Of a stretch of 64,000 nucleotides of DNA, positions 9,438-17,049 are shown piece by piece (the stretch's first letter is position 1; every line of letters begins with the position of its first letter). The position numbers and the translations under genes are program-made. The stretch is from Rhizobium sp. FKY42 (GTDB lineage Bacteria > Pseudomonadota > Alphaproteobacteria > Rhizobiales > Rhizobiaceae): NCBI RefSeq assembly GCF_005222835.1, contig NZ_STGA01000029.1, positions 496,001 to 560,000 on the forward strand. Reading direction: 5' to 3'. The notes under the pieces were generated by a model. The model did not search any database and had not been told where the DNA came from. It was given only the letters and a program-made list of their open reading frames with translations.

Positions 9438-9462
9438 AACGTAGCTGGGGCGGGTTTGTTCC
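9438..9462 (-). promoter_or_regulatory. EcfG-type general stress promoter for the CsbD gene
   Basis: On the minus strand, GGAAC (9462-9458) is followed by exactly 16 bases and then CGTT (9441-9438). This is the consensus -35/-10 pair of the alphaproteobacterial extracytoplasmic sigma factor EcfG. The predicted transcript start would be about 45 bases before the CsbD start codon. Confidence 0.85.
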
Positions 9463-9504
9463 GGATTATTTTGAAATCATTTCTCTATACTTCAGGCACG
9501 GACT

Positions 9505-10113
9505 TCACGCATGTCCGGCATTGGGAGACAAAAGCTCGGGGCTAACACCCATCGTCGCGAGCGCCCGTTCATATTTCGCATCGAGAGAACGATCAAAGAT
9601 GAGACTGTCGGTCGCCGGGCAATTGAGCCAGACATTGTTGCCGATCTCCGCCTCCAATTGACCTGGACCCCAGCCGGCATAGCCAAGCAGCATCGTCGCC
9701 TTCCGCGGGCCGCGGCCATCATAGATGGCGCGCACGATATCCAGCGTCGCGGTCAGTGAGATATCTTCGCTGACGGGGATGGTACTTTCACTGACATAAT
9801 CATCCGAGTGGAGCACAAAACCCCGCCCCGCTTCCACCGGACCGCCGCTCAGCACCGGAAAATCGCGCGTAGCGGTGGGGAGCATGATTGCATCACCGGC
9901 TTCGATGATCTTGACGTGCTGGAGAAGTTCCGTGAACGACACCGCCTGCGCGCGGTTGATGATGAAGCCCATGGCACCCGCCGAAGAATGCGCGCAGATG
10001 TAGACCACCGTACGGGTGAAATTCCCATCTGCCAGGCACGGCATGGCAATCAGGAACTGACCGTCCAGAAAACCGCGCTCCCGCTTGTCCTTGATATGCG
10101 AAATCATTGACAT
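9505..10113 (-). CDS. YqgE/AlgH family protein
   Basis: The 202-residue protein is a DUF179 (YqgE/AlgH) member. It shows the family opening [40 protein letters not shown], the [13 protein letters not shown] segment in the middle and the [13 protein letters not shown] motif towards the C-terminus. The structure of the family is known but its activity is not; links to alginate regulation in Pseudomonas are indirect. A GGAGG lies 4 bases before the ATG at 10113 and 10 bases before a second ATG at 10107, so either could be used. It is divergent from the DsbD-N-like gene at 10281. Confidence 0.93.
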   Translation of the reverse strand: MSMISHIKDKRERGFLDGQFLIAMPCLADGNFTRTVVYICAHSSAGAMGFIINRAQAVSFTELLQHVKIIEAGDAIMLPTATRDFPVLSGGPVEAGRGFVLHSDDYVSESTIPVSEDISLTATLDIVRAIYDGRGPRKATMLLGYAGWGPGQLEAEIGNNVWLNCPATDSLIFDRSLDAKYERALATMGVSPELLSPNAGHA

Positions 10114-10280
10114 GATGCCTCCAGTGTTCGGTTAAACCGGCCCTCGGGGCGGGCGGCGGATGTTTAGTTTACACCCTCTCCACCAAGATGGGGCAGGCTG
10201 CACTTTCAATCAACCGAAAATGAACAGCCTTGTGACGTTGTGACTGGCAAGGCATCAAGTGCTCGACTAAATCTCCGATC

Positions 10281-11120
10281 ATGGCTTCAATACTGAATAC
10301 CGGTCTGCGGTTCCAAACTCTCTGTCTCGGCCTGCTTGCCACGCTCGCAAGCTCGCCTACGCCTGTCCATGCCGAGATGTCGGACTGGGCGGTGAACGAT
10401 GGCGGGCGTATGCGCATCGTGGCTCTGCCACCGGAGCCGGACGGGACCGTGCGCGGCGCCCTGCAGATCGAACCGCGCGACGGCTGGATTACCTATTGGA
10501 AGCAACCGGGACAAGCGGGTATTCCACCCCAGCTTTCGCTGGCGCCGGACAGCGGTCTGACCCTGACTGACATGAAGTTTCCTGTGCCCAAGCAATTCGT
10601 GGATGGCGACATCCGGGATCTTGGCTACGACCATCCCGTAACCCTGCCTTTCACGGTCAAGATCACCGATGCCAGCCGTCCGGCGGTCTTCAAGGCTTCC
10701 GCGTTCATAGGGCTCTGCCGCAATATCTGCGTTCCGTTCCAGGCGGAGTTTCAGGTTAACCTGCTCTCCAATAAACTTCCGCTCGAAGAAAACCTGATCC
10801 TTGATGAGGCGACGCGCCATCTGCCGGAATCACCCTCTCCTGATTTTACCGTTGCGGAGTCGAAACTGGGTACGGATCACAAGAAGCTGAAGCTCGCGCT
10901 GAGACTACCCGAAGGCTCTCCACGCCCCGATATCGTGGTGGTGGGACCAGATGGTCATGTGCTGCTCGATCAGGAGCATGCCAAAACCTCCGGCGGCATC
11001 TATTCTGTGGATATGCCACTCGGCAAAATGGCCAATAAGCCAATGCAAACCGGGACGGACTGGAGCCTTCTGGTGATCGCGGGCAACAGAGCCATGGAGA
11101 CCCCGCTTGCCATAGAATAG
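10281..11120 (+). CDS. secreted DsbD N-terminal-domain-like protein
   Basis: The 279-residue protein has a signal peptide with an AxA-type site (PTPVHAEM, about residue 32). Its mature part matches the DsbC/DsbD-alpha-like domain family: WITYWKQPGQAGIPPQLSL, a DLGYDHPVTLPF segment and a CRNICVPF motif near residue 153. The paired cysteines C-x3-C suggest a thiol exchange partner in the periplasm. No transmembrane DsbD core follows, so this is the stand-alone rhizobial form. A cytoplasmic peroxiredoxin gene follows after 53 bases in the same direction, giving a possible redox pair. The exact function is not established. Confidence 0.82.
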   Translation: MASILNTGLRFQTLCLGLLATLASSPTPVHAEMSDWAVNDGGRMRIVALPPEPDGTVRGALQIEPRDGWITYWKQPGQAGIPPQLSLAPDSGLTLTDMKFPVPKQFVDGDIRDLGYDHPVTLPFTVKITDASRPAVFKASAFIGLCRNICVPFQAEFQVNLLSNKLPLEENLILDEATRHLPESPSPDFTVAESKLGTDHKKLKLALRLPEGSPRPDIVVVGPDGHVLLDQEHAKTSGGIYSVDMPLGKMANKPMQTGTDWSLLVIAGNRAMETPLAIE

Positions 11121-11173
11121 CTGGGCTCTATAGTGCGGCGCATTCCTATCAACCGCACCGAAGGACAAGAGCT

Positions 11174-11659
11174 ATGACGATTGCTGAAGGCGATACCCTG
11201 CCGCAGGCCAAGTTCAAGGAAAAGACCGCTGATGGCCCAATCGAGGTCACGACAGACGAGCTGTTCAAGGGCAAGAAGGTCGTCCTTTTCGCGGTTCCGG
11301 GCGCCTTTACCCCCACCTGCTCGCTCAATCATCTGCCGGGCTACCTCGAAAACCGCGATGCGATTCTTGAACGCGGCGTAGACGAGATTGCCGTCGTTGC
11401 CGTCAATGACTTCTTTGTCATGGGCGCTTGGGCGGAAAAGACCGGCGGCACCGGCAAGATCCGCTTCCTGTCGGATTGGGATGCAAGCTTCACCAAGGCG
11501 ATCGGCCTCGAGCTGGATGCATCCGGCGCTGGCCTTGGCATTCGTTCCAAGCGTTATTCCATGCTGGTTGAAGACGGCGTCGTGAAGTCGCTCAACATCG
11601 AAGAGTCTCCCGGCCAGGCGATCACCTCGGGCGCTGCGGCGATGCTGGAGCGCCTGTAA
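11174..11659 (+). CDS. peroxiredoxin, Prx5/AhpE-like (redoxin family)
   Basis: The 161-residue thiol peroxidase reduces hydrogen peroxide and organic peroxides. The peroxidatic cysteine is Cys49 in the PGAFTPTCSLNHLPGY motif, which defines the Prx5 (type II peroxiredoxin) branch. A downstream VNDFFVMGAWAEKTG segment and a C-terminal SRRYSMLVEDG-like strand (here SKRYSMLVEDG) also match. No other cysteine stands at the usual resolving position, so it probably acts as a 1-Cys enzyme using glutathione/glutaredoxin (inference). No signal peptide is seen. AAGGACAAG precedes the ATG, and a strong terminator follows the gene. Confidence 0.94.
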   Translation: MTIAEGDTLPQAKFKEKTADGPIEVTTDELFKGKKVVLFAVPGAFTPTCSLNHLPGYLENRDAILERGVDEIAVVAVNDFFVMGAWAEKTGGTGKIRFLSDWDASFTKAIGLELDASGAGLGIRSKRYSMLVEDGVVKSLNIEESPGQAITSGAAAMLERL

Positions 11660-11681
11660 TCTTTCCCCAGTTTTCCTTTGC

Positions 11682-11710
11682 AAGCGGCCTCCCCCGGAGG
11701 CCGCTTTTTT
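11682..11710 (+). terminator. rho-independent terminator after the peroxiredoxin gene
   Basis: AAGCGGCCTCC and GGAGGCCGCTT form an 11-base stem with a short C-rich loop, followed by a run of six T. It isolates the peroxiredoxin gene from the metal-uptake operon downstream. Confidence 0.92.
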
Positions 11711-11745
11711 ATTGGGGTCACGCCACCCGGTTCGTCACACACACC

Positions 11746-11794
11746 TTGCCCTTATTCTGCCATTTTTGTTATAACATAACTGTAATATCATAAC
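11746..11794 (+). promoter_or_regulatory. promoter with two Zur-like boxes of the metal-uptake operon
   Basis: Two copies of the dyad GTNAT-N3-ATAAC lie almost end to end: GTTATAACATAAC (11768-11780, perfect) and GTAATATCATAAC (11782-11794, one mismatch). They resemble the AT-rich GTTATA-type palindromes bound by the zinc repressor Zur in alphaproteobacteria. A candidate promoter is TTGCCC (11746-11751), 18 bases, TATAAC (11770-11775), so the boxes cover the -10 region. This supports zinc-dependent repression of the operon. Confidence 0.75.
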
Positions 11795-11809
11795 ATTCAT
11801 GAGGCGCTG

Positions 11810-11932
11810 ATGCGCAACTCCCTGTTTTTCATGGATCTCCTCCAACGCTCCGCACCTGTGCGTCTGCTCGGCGTCGGTGCCATACTGGTCCTGCTGTGGC
11901 TGGCAATCCAGTGGGCGATTTCACTACCATGA
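11810..11932 (+). CDS. small membrane protein, first gene of the metal-uptake operon
   Basis: This 40-codon reading frame begins at ATG 11810, just after the Zur-like boxes, with GAGGCG upstream as a possible ribosome site. It ends at a TGA that overlaps the ATG of the ATP-binding gene (ATGA, 11929-11932). It encodes a short polar N-terminus and one predicted transmembrane helix (VRLLGVGAILVLLWLAIQWA) with a short tail. The stop/start overlap suggests real translation and coupling to the transporter. It might be a small transporter-associated subunit or a leader peptide; I know of no named family. Expression is not proven by sequence alone. Confidence 0.55.
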   Translation: MRNSLFFMDLLQRSAPVRLLGVGAILVLLWLAIQWAISLP

Positions 11933-12669
11933 GAACGCACGCCATTTCACTTTCGAACCTGACAGTCACCTATGACCGGCATCCGGCGGTTCATCATGTG
12001 AACGGTCAGATTGCCAGAGGCAGCCTGACTGCCATTGCGGGGCCGAATGGAGCGGGAAAATCCACGCTTCTCAAGGCGATCATCGGCGAGTTGCGGCCCG
12101 CTGAGGGGCGGATCGAGCATGGGCTTCAACGAACCGATATCGGCTATCTGCCACAGGCCGCCGAGATCAACCGCCGCTTTCCCATCTGCGTTCTGGATAC
12201 GGTTCTGCTGGGTGCCTGGAAGAATACCGGTGCCTTTGGCGGCGTAAGCCCCAAGGATCGAACGGATGCGATGGAGGCCTTGCAGGCGGTCGGTCTTCAG
12301 GGTTTTGAGCGCCGTTCGATTGGCTCGCTTTCGGCAGGGCAATTCCAGCGCGTGCTGTTTGCGCGCCTGCTGGTGCAGGATGCAAAGGTCATTCTGCTGG
12401 ATGAGCCTTTTACTGCCATCGATGCGCGCACCACCCGCGATCTTCTGGAAATCGTGCGCAACTGGCATGGCGAGGGCCGAACCGTAGTCGCCGTGCTTCA
12501 TGATTTCGAGCAGGTGCGACAGCACTTTCCCGAAACGCTGTTGATTGCCCGCGAACTGATCGCGTGGGGGCCGACCGCCGAGGTGATGTCGGCCGCCAAT
12601 CTTTCGCGCGCACGCGCCATGGCCGAGCGTTGGGATGAAAACGCCCAAATTTGCGAGGACGCCGCATGA
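11929..12669 (+). CDS. zinc/manganese-type ABC transporter ATP-binding protein
   Basis: The 246-residue ATPase belongs to the metal-uptake (ZnuC/TroB/AztA) class. Walker A is GPNGAGKST near residue 42, the signature is LSAGQFQRVLFARLL (an SAGQ variant of SGGQ), Walker B is VILLDEPF, and the switch histidine is in VLHDFEQV. It powers import of a divalent metal through the following permease. The ATG at 11929 overlaps the stop of the small membrane peptide, and its own stop overlaps the permease start (ATGA, 12666-12669). The Zur-like operator upstream points to zinc as substrate. Confidence 0.92.
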   Translation: MRTHAISLSNLTVTYDRHPAVHHVNGQIARGSLTAIAGPNGAGKSTLLKAIIGELRPAEGRIEHGLQRTDIGYLPQAAEINRRFPICVLDTVLLGAWKNTGAFGGVSPKDRTDAMEALQAVGLQGFERRSIGSLSAGQFQRVLFARLLVQDAKVILLDEPFTAIDARTTRDLLEIVRNWHGEGRTVVAVLHDFEQVRQHFPETLLIARELIAWGPTAEVMSAANLSRARAMAERWDENAQICEDAA

Positions 12670-13538
12670 GCGCCTATGACATCTTCATCGCGCCGATGAT
12701 GGATTACGGCTTCATGCGTCGTGCGCTGGTGGCATGTCTTTGTCTTGCGCTTGGATCCGGCCCCATCGGCGTCTTTCTCATGATGCGCCGCATGAGCCTG
12801 ATGGGGGATGCACTCAGCCACGCTGTGCTGCCCGGCGCTGCCGTTGGCTATCTGGTTGCCGGATCCCTTTCGCTGACGGCCATGGGGCTCGGCGGGTTGA
12901 TTGCGGGGCTCTCCGTCGCGGTTCTGGCGGGGGTCGTCAGCCGTTTCACGAACCTGGCGGAAGATGCGAGCTTTGCCAGTTTCTACCTCACCTCGCTGGC
13001 GCTGGGCGTGCTGATCGTTTCCCTGCGCGGCTCCAACATCGATCTTCTGCACGTGCTGTTCGGCACCATTCTCGCCATCGACGAAGAGGCGCTGATCCAG
13101 ATCGGCCTGATCACCTCGCTGACGCTGGTCGTGATCGCGGCGATCTATCGCCCGCTGGTGGCGGAATGCTTCGATCCCGGCTTCCTGAAGGCGGTCGGCG
13201 GGCGCGGCCCGCTCTATCACTACATCTTCCTGTTGATGGTGGTGCTGAACCTCGTCGCCAGCTTCCAGGCGCTCGGCACCCTGATGGCAGTTGGCCTGAT
13301 GATGCTGCCCGCCGCAACGGCCCAGCTCTGGGCGCGCACCCTGTCCACCATGCTTCTCGTCGCCTTCGGCTCGGCACTGGTTTCGGGATATGTGGGGCTG
13401 ATCGCCTCCTATCATCTGGAACTGGCATCCGGCCCGACCATCATCATGACGGCCGCCTGTCTCTACGGCTGCTCCATTCTTGTTGCGCCCTCCGGCATCA
13501 TGCGGCGCTTCCTTCCCCTCCCTCACCTCAAAGGCTAA
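12666..13538 (+). CDS. metal ABC transporter permease
   Basis: The 290-residue polytopic protein of the ZnuB/TroC (ABC-3) family has about eight hydrophobic helices. Recognisable family blocks are GVFLMMRRMSLMGDALSHAVLPGAAVGYL near residues 35-65 and FQALGTLMAVGLMMLPAATAQLW near residues 195-225. It forms the membrane channel for the metal delivered by the binding protein encoded next. The start overlaps the stop of the ATPase gene by four bases, so the two are coupled. The downstream binding-protein gene starts 16 bases after the stop. Confidence 0.94.
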   Translation: MSAYDIFIAPMMDYGFMRRALVACLCLALGSGPIGVFLMMRRMSLMGDALSHAVLPGAAVGYLVAGSLSLTAMGLGGLIAGLSVAVLAGVVSRFTNLAEDASFASFYLTSLALGVLIVSLRGSNIDLLHVLFGTILAIDEEALIQIGLITSLTLVVIAAIYRPLVAECFDPGFLKAVGGRGPLYHYIFLLMVVLNLVASFQALGTLMAVGLMMLPAATAQLWARTLSTMLLVAFGSALVSGYVGLIASYHLELASGPTIIMTAACLYGCSILVAPSGIMRRFLPLPHLKG

Positions 13539-13554
13539 CCCAGGAGCATTTTTC

Positions 13555-14451
13555 ATGTCTTCCCGCCTGTTGTTTCTCTCTGCTGCCATTCCGGCCATTA
13601 TTGCATTCACCGCACCTGTTTCCGCGGCCGAACTGAAGGCCGTTGCCAGCTTCACGGTTCTTGCCGACATCGTTCATCAGGTTGGTGGCGACAAGGTGCA
13701 GGTTTCCACCCTTGTCGGCCCTGATGGCGACCCCCACGAATTCGAGCCAACACCTGCCAATGCCAAAGCACTGAAGGCGGCGGATGTTGTGTTCGTCAGC
13801 GGCGAAGGACTGGAAGGCTGGATGGACCGGCTCATCTCCGCGTCCGGTTTCAAAGGCAAGCCGGTGGTCGCCTCCGAAGGCGTGAACACGCGCACCATGG
13901 AAGAGGACGGCAAGACGGTGACTGATCCGCATGTCTGGAACAGCCCGGTCAATGTGAAGGTCTGGGTCGCCAATATAGAAAAGGCGCTCTCAGCGGCCGA
14001 TCCGGCACAGGCAGCAACCTTCAAGGCGAATGCTCAAGCCTATACCAAAAAGCTGGATGAGTTGAACGCCTACGCCCATTCCAAGCTGGACAAGATCCCG
14101 CAGGAGCAGCGCAAGGTGCTGACCAGCCATGATGCGTTTGGCTATTTCGGCCGCGAATACAAGGTAACCTTCCTGGCGCCGCTTGGCGTTTCCACGGAAA
14201 CGGAAGCCTCCGCCGCCGACGTGGCGAAGCTGATCGAACAGATCAAGGCCGAAAAGGTGAAGACCTACTTCTTCGAAAACTCCAATGATCCACGGCTGGT
14301 GAAGCAGGTTGCCAAGGCAACCGGCGCCAAGCCTGGCGGAGAGCTTTATGTGGAGTCTCTCTCCAAACCGAAAGGTCCCGCCGCCACGTATGAAAACATG
14401 TTCCGCTTCAACGTGGACCAAATAGCGACCGCCATGGAGAAGGCAAGCTGA
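13555..14451 (+). CDS. metal ABC transporter substrate-binding protein
   Basis: The 298-residue periplasmic protein has a signal peptide (cleaved around VSAAEL, residue 23) and the cluster A-I fold for divalent metals. Metal-ligand regions are visible: GDPHEFEPTPAN (about residue 60), DPHVWNSP (about 125), LTSHDAFGYFGREY (about 190) and a C-terminal FFENSNDP acidic site. The His-rich loop typical of Enterobacteria ZnuA is absent, as in TroA-like proteins. AGGAG stands 10 bases before the ATG. Zinc is the likely ligand, given the Zur-like operator of the operon; manganese cannot be excluded. Confidence 0.92.
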   Translation: MSSRLLFLSAAIPAIIAFTAPVSAAELKAVASFTVLADIVHQVGGDKVQVSTLVGPDGDPHEFEPTPANAKALKAADVVFVSGEGLEGWMDRLISASGFKGKPVVASEGVNTRTMEEDGKTVTDPHVWNSPVNVKVWVANIEKALSAADPAQAATFKANAQAYTKKLDELNAYAHSKLDKIPQEQRKVLTSHDAFGYFGREYKVTFLAPLGVSTETEASAADVAKLIEQIKAEKVKTYFFENSNDPRLVKQVAKATGAKPGGELYVESLSKPKGPAATYENMFRFNVDQIATAMEKAS

Positions 14452-14472
14452 CCTCCACACTGATCCGGCGCA

Positions 14473-14520
14473 ACCTGCCCCCCCCTCACTTGGCAGGTCA
14501 CCGGTCGAATGAGGGGGCTT
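14473..14520 (+). terminator. competing inverted repeats downstream of the metal-uptake operon
   Basis: Two overlapping stems are possible: ACCTGCC (14473-14479) with GGCAGGT (14492-14498), and CCCCCTCA (14481-14488) with TGAGGGGG (14510-14517). They stand 20-65 bases past the stop codon. The following bases lack a strong T run, so termination here is plausible but imperfect. Confidence 0.45.
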
Positions 14521-14534
14521 GCCCAGCTCCCTCA

Positions 14535-14574
14535 TTCTCTTGTTCTCTTGTTCTCTTGTTCTCTTGTTCTCTTG
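14535..14574. repeat. five tandem copies of the octamer TTCTCTTG
   Basis: The eight-base unit TTCTCTTG is repeated five times without change and is followed by a degenerate TTTCCTTG. It lies in the non-coding stretch between the convergent metal-binding-protein gene and the Dabb gene, about 100 bases from each. Confidence 0.95.
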
Positions 14575-14672
14575 TTTCCTTGAAGCCTGTTGCTTCGCAC
14601 TTGGCGCTTTAACTCTTTATTTTATCGCATGTCGTTATCGCAAAACCGCTGCGCACTTTTGCGCGACATGCT

Positions 14673-14981
14673 TCAAGTCTCGAAATCGAAGACCATCAAT
14701 CCGGCAAGACCGCCATCGCAAGCAGCCACAAGGCGATCGCCGACCGCGACATGCTCCGGATGAACCAGATAGGCGTCACGTGCATCGGCGTTTTCAAACG
14801 TTACGATGAAGCCATCCCGAAAACCGCCACTCAGGCCCTCCGGCGAGACGTTCGGTCCATGCTGGATCTCAACGATACCGGAGATAGTTCCCCTCAAGGC
14901 CACAAGCGCCCCGAAGAGGGCCGCCTTTTCCTCTGCCGGCAACGAGGCCTTCAGGCGCAGGAATACGCAGTGCAGAATCAT
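14673..14981 (-). CDS. Dabb (stress-responsive A/B barrel) family protein
   Basis: The roughly 102-residue protein has the dimeric alpha/beta-barrel (Dabb) pattern. It opens with MILHCVFLRLK, continues through a LVALRGTISGIVEIQHGPN segment and RDGFIVTFENADARDAYLVHPEHV, and ends on a short hydrophobic strand. Such proteins are small, cytoplasmic and mostly of unknown function, some linked to stress. I start it at ATG 14981 because GGGAGGGG lies just upstream; an ATG five codons earlier overlaps that site. It is the last gene of the leftward run that includes rnhA and thrB. Confidence 0.85.
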   Translation of the reverse strand: MILHCVFLRLKASLPAEEKAALFGALVALRGTISGIVEIQHGPNVSPEGLSGGFRDGFIVTFENADARDAYLVHPEHVAVGDRLVAACDGGLAGLMVFDFET

Positions 14982-15027
14982 GCCGTCCCCTCCCATTTAT
15001 GGCATTCTTGCGTCGAACCGGGCCGAT

Positions 15028-15468
15028 TCATCGCTTCTTGAACGGCTCCATGCCGAGCCTTGCCAGTTCGTCCGCCCGCTCGTTTTCCGGGTGGCCGGCA
15101 TGGCCCTTCACCCAGTGCCATTTCACCTTGTGCCGCTGGTTGGCGACATCGAGTTCCTGCCAAAGCTCGCCATTCTTGACAGGCTTCTTGTCCGCCGTCT
15201 TCCAGCCGTTCTTCTTCCAGCCGAAGATCCACTTGGAAATGCCGTCCATCACATATTTGCTATCGGTATGGAGATCGACTTCGCATGGAGTCTTCAGCGC
15301 ATTGAGCGCGCTGATCGCCGCCAGCAGCTCCATGCGGTTGTTGGTGGTTTCCGGCTCGCCGCCATAGAGTTCCTTTTCGTTCTCTCCATAGCGAAGAATG
15401 GCACCCCAGCCACCCGGTCCCGGATTTCCCGAACAGGCACCGTCGGTGAAGATCTGCACCTGTTTCAT
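15028..15468 (-). CDS. rnhA: ribonuclease HI
   Basis: RNase HI removes the RNA strand of RNA-DNA hybrids. The 146-residue protein carries the catalytic DEDD set: Asp in [17 protein letters not shown], Glu in [10 protein letters not shown], Asp in LHTDSKYV and Asp in [11 protein letters not shown]. The basic handle region ([16 protein letters not shown]) is present. The ATG at 15468 overlaps the thrB stop codon (ATGA), so it is coupled to thrB; this thrB-rnhA pairing is usual in rhizobia. Nothing unusual was seen in the catalytic core. Confidence 0.97.
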   Translation of the reverse strand: MKQVQIFTDGACSGNPGPGGWGAILRYGENEKELYGGEPETTNNRMELLAAISALNALKTPCEVDLHTDSKYVMDGISKWIFGWKKNGWKTADKKPVKNGELWQELDVANQRHKVKWHWVKGHAGHPENERADELARLGMEPFKKR

Positions 15469-16436
15469 GCGGCGGGCTCCAGCCCATATTCGGATGCAGC
15501 TTCGATTGCCCGGTGAAAGCGAGATTTGCGCAGGTATTCGATCGGATCTTTCTTGACGACCAGAGCGCCCTCCGGAGTCGTCAGCCAATCGTAAAGCCGC
15601 GTCAGGAAGAAGCGCAGCGCCGAGCCCCGGCACAGAACCGGCAGAGCCGCAATCTCATGCGCGTTCAAGGGACGGATAGACTGATAACCCGCCAGCAGCG
15701 CGCTGCCTTTCGCGAAATTATAGGCGCCATCCGGCTGGAAGCACCAGGCATTCAGGCAAATCGAGACATCGTAGGCCAGAAGGTCATTGCAGGCGAAATA
15801 GAAATCAATCAGTCCTGACAGGCGATCGGACAGGAAAAACACATTGTCCTGAAACAGATCGGCATGGATAACGCCCTGCGGCAGATCCTGCGGCCAGTGG
15901 CTGACCAGATAGTCGAGCTCGGCGCCGATTTCCTGCTGAAGACCGGGCAGAACCTCATCGGCACGCGGAGCAGCTTTGGCCCACAGCTCCTGCCAGCCAT
16001 CTACCGAAAGCGCGTTGCGGCGGGTAATCGAAAAATCACTTGCTGCCAGATGCATCTGCGCAAGTGCTACGCCAACCGCATGGCAATGATGGGCTTCCGG
16101 CTTACGCAGCCACATGCCTTCCAGAAAGGAAATGAGCGCCGCCGGGCGACCCGACAGTTCGCCACAGATTTTTCCATCGTGGCGTGGCAGCGGCAGCGGG
16201 CAATTCAGGCCCTTCTGCGCAAGGTGCTGCATCAGCCCGAGAAAGAACGGCAAATCGCCTGCATCGACGCGCTTTTCGTAAAGTGTCAGGATCAGCGGAT
16301 CCTTCGTGGTGTGCAGCAGAAAATTGGAGTTCTCGACGCCCTCTGCGATCCCCTTGTAGGAGGTCAGTTCGCCCACATCATATTCGCTGAGAAACTTGCG
16401 AAGGTCGTTTTCGGTAATGTCGGTGTAGACAGCCAA
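15465..16436 (-). CDS. thrB: homoserine kinase (APH-fold type)
   Basis: This enzyme phosphorylates L-homoserine to O-phosphohomoserine, the substrate of threonine synthase. It is the alphaproteobacterial form related to aminoglycoside phosphotransferases, not the GHMP type. The ATP/catalytic Brenner motif is [14 protein letters not shown] and the metal motif is [15 protein letters not shown]. The N-terminus [40 protein letters not shown] is typical. I start it at TTG 16436, giving 323 residues, because the conserved sequence begins there and AGGA lies 9 bases upstream; an ATG at 16481 would add 15 unusual residues. Confidence 0.94.
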   Translation of the reverse strand: MAVYTDITENDLRKFLSEYDVGELTSYKGIAEGVENSNFLLHTTKDPLILTLYEKRVDAGDLPFFLGLMQHLAQKGLNCPLPLPRHDGKICGELSGRPAALISFLEGMWLRKPEAHHCHAVGVALAQMHLAASDFSITRRNALSVDGWQELWAKAAPRADEVLPGLQQEIGAELDYLVSHWPQDLPQGVIHADLFQDNVFFLSDRLSGLIDFYFACNDLLAYDVSICLNAWCFQPDGAYNFAKGSALLAGYQSIRPLNAHEIAALPVLCRGSALRFFLTRLYDWLTTPEGALVVKKDPIEYLRKSRFHRAIEAASEYGLEPAA

Positions 16437-16531
16437 GAGCTCTGGTCCTGCTTTCGATCCTGCGTTGGACATGAGATACACAGCAGGATGGCCCCATGGC
16501 TAGTGCCGGAGGCGCTTCAGGCACAGGAATT

Positions 16532-16888
16532 CTAATCGCTCTCAACCCGCCTTGATGCCCGATAACGGTTGATGAGCCATCCGATGAGCAGGCCGAGCGC
16601 CGCACCCGCCGCCTTGATCAGGGCATCGCGCACTTCCGGATGACGGCTTGGCTGCAAAAATTGAAGCAGTTCGATGGCAAAGGCAGATGCGATGATGCAG
16701 GCCGTCGAAATCAGGAAAAAGCGCGGATAGGCCACGACGAAGAGGCAGGACAGCAGCGCGAACGCCAGCGCGCGATCCACATTCACCGGCAGAAAATCAT
16801 GCGGACGCAGACCGATCGGCGAGACGGTTGCAAAAATAACGAAGGCAAGGGTCGACCACGCCAGTATCTTGAAGAGCTTTTCCGACAT
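16532..16888 (-). CDS. VanZ-like small membrane protein
   Basis: The 118-residue protein has four predicted transmembrane helices, in order: FKILAWSTLAFVIFATVSPI, a LAFALLSCLFVVAYP helix, FFLISTACIIASAFAIELLQFL and AAGAALGLLIGWLI. The AIELLQFLQPSRHPEVRDALIKAAGAALG block resembles the VanZ family. Those proteins are membrane components of unknown mechanism, some linked to glycopeptide resistance; nothing here suggests resistance. It sits between ispH and thrB on the same strand, an insertion in the usual ispH-thrB pair. Confidence 0.7.
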   Translation of the reverse strand: MSEKLFKILAWSTLAFVIFATVSPIGLRPHDFLPVNVDRALAFALLSCLFVVAYPRFFLISTACIIASAFAIELLQFLQPSRHPEVRDALIKAAGAALGLLIGWLINRYRASRRVESD

Positions 16889-17049
16889 GGTTCCGTGCTG
16901 GCTCGGGTTTTATGAGGGTTTAGTGACGGAAACCTGTGGCCAAGTAAAGGCGGAAGCTGCGACAGCGTTAATCGTAAGACTTGCAACAATATCACTTACA
17001 GCATTCGTCACTGCAATCGACTCACTGGATCGATTTTACCGGTCGCAGC

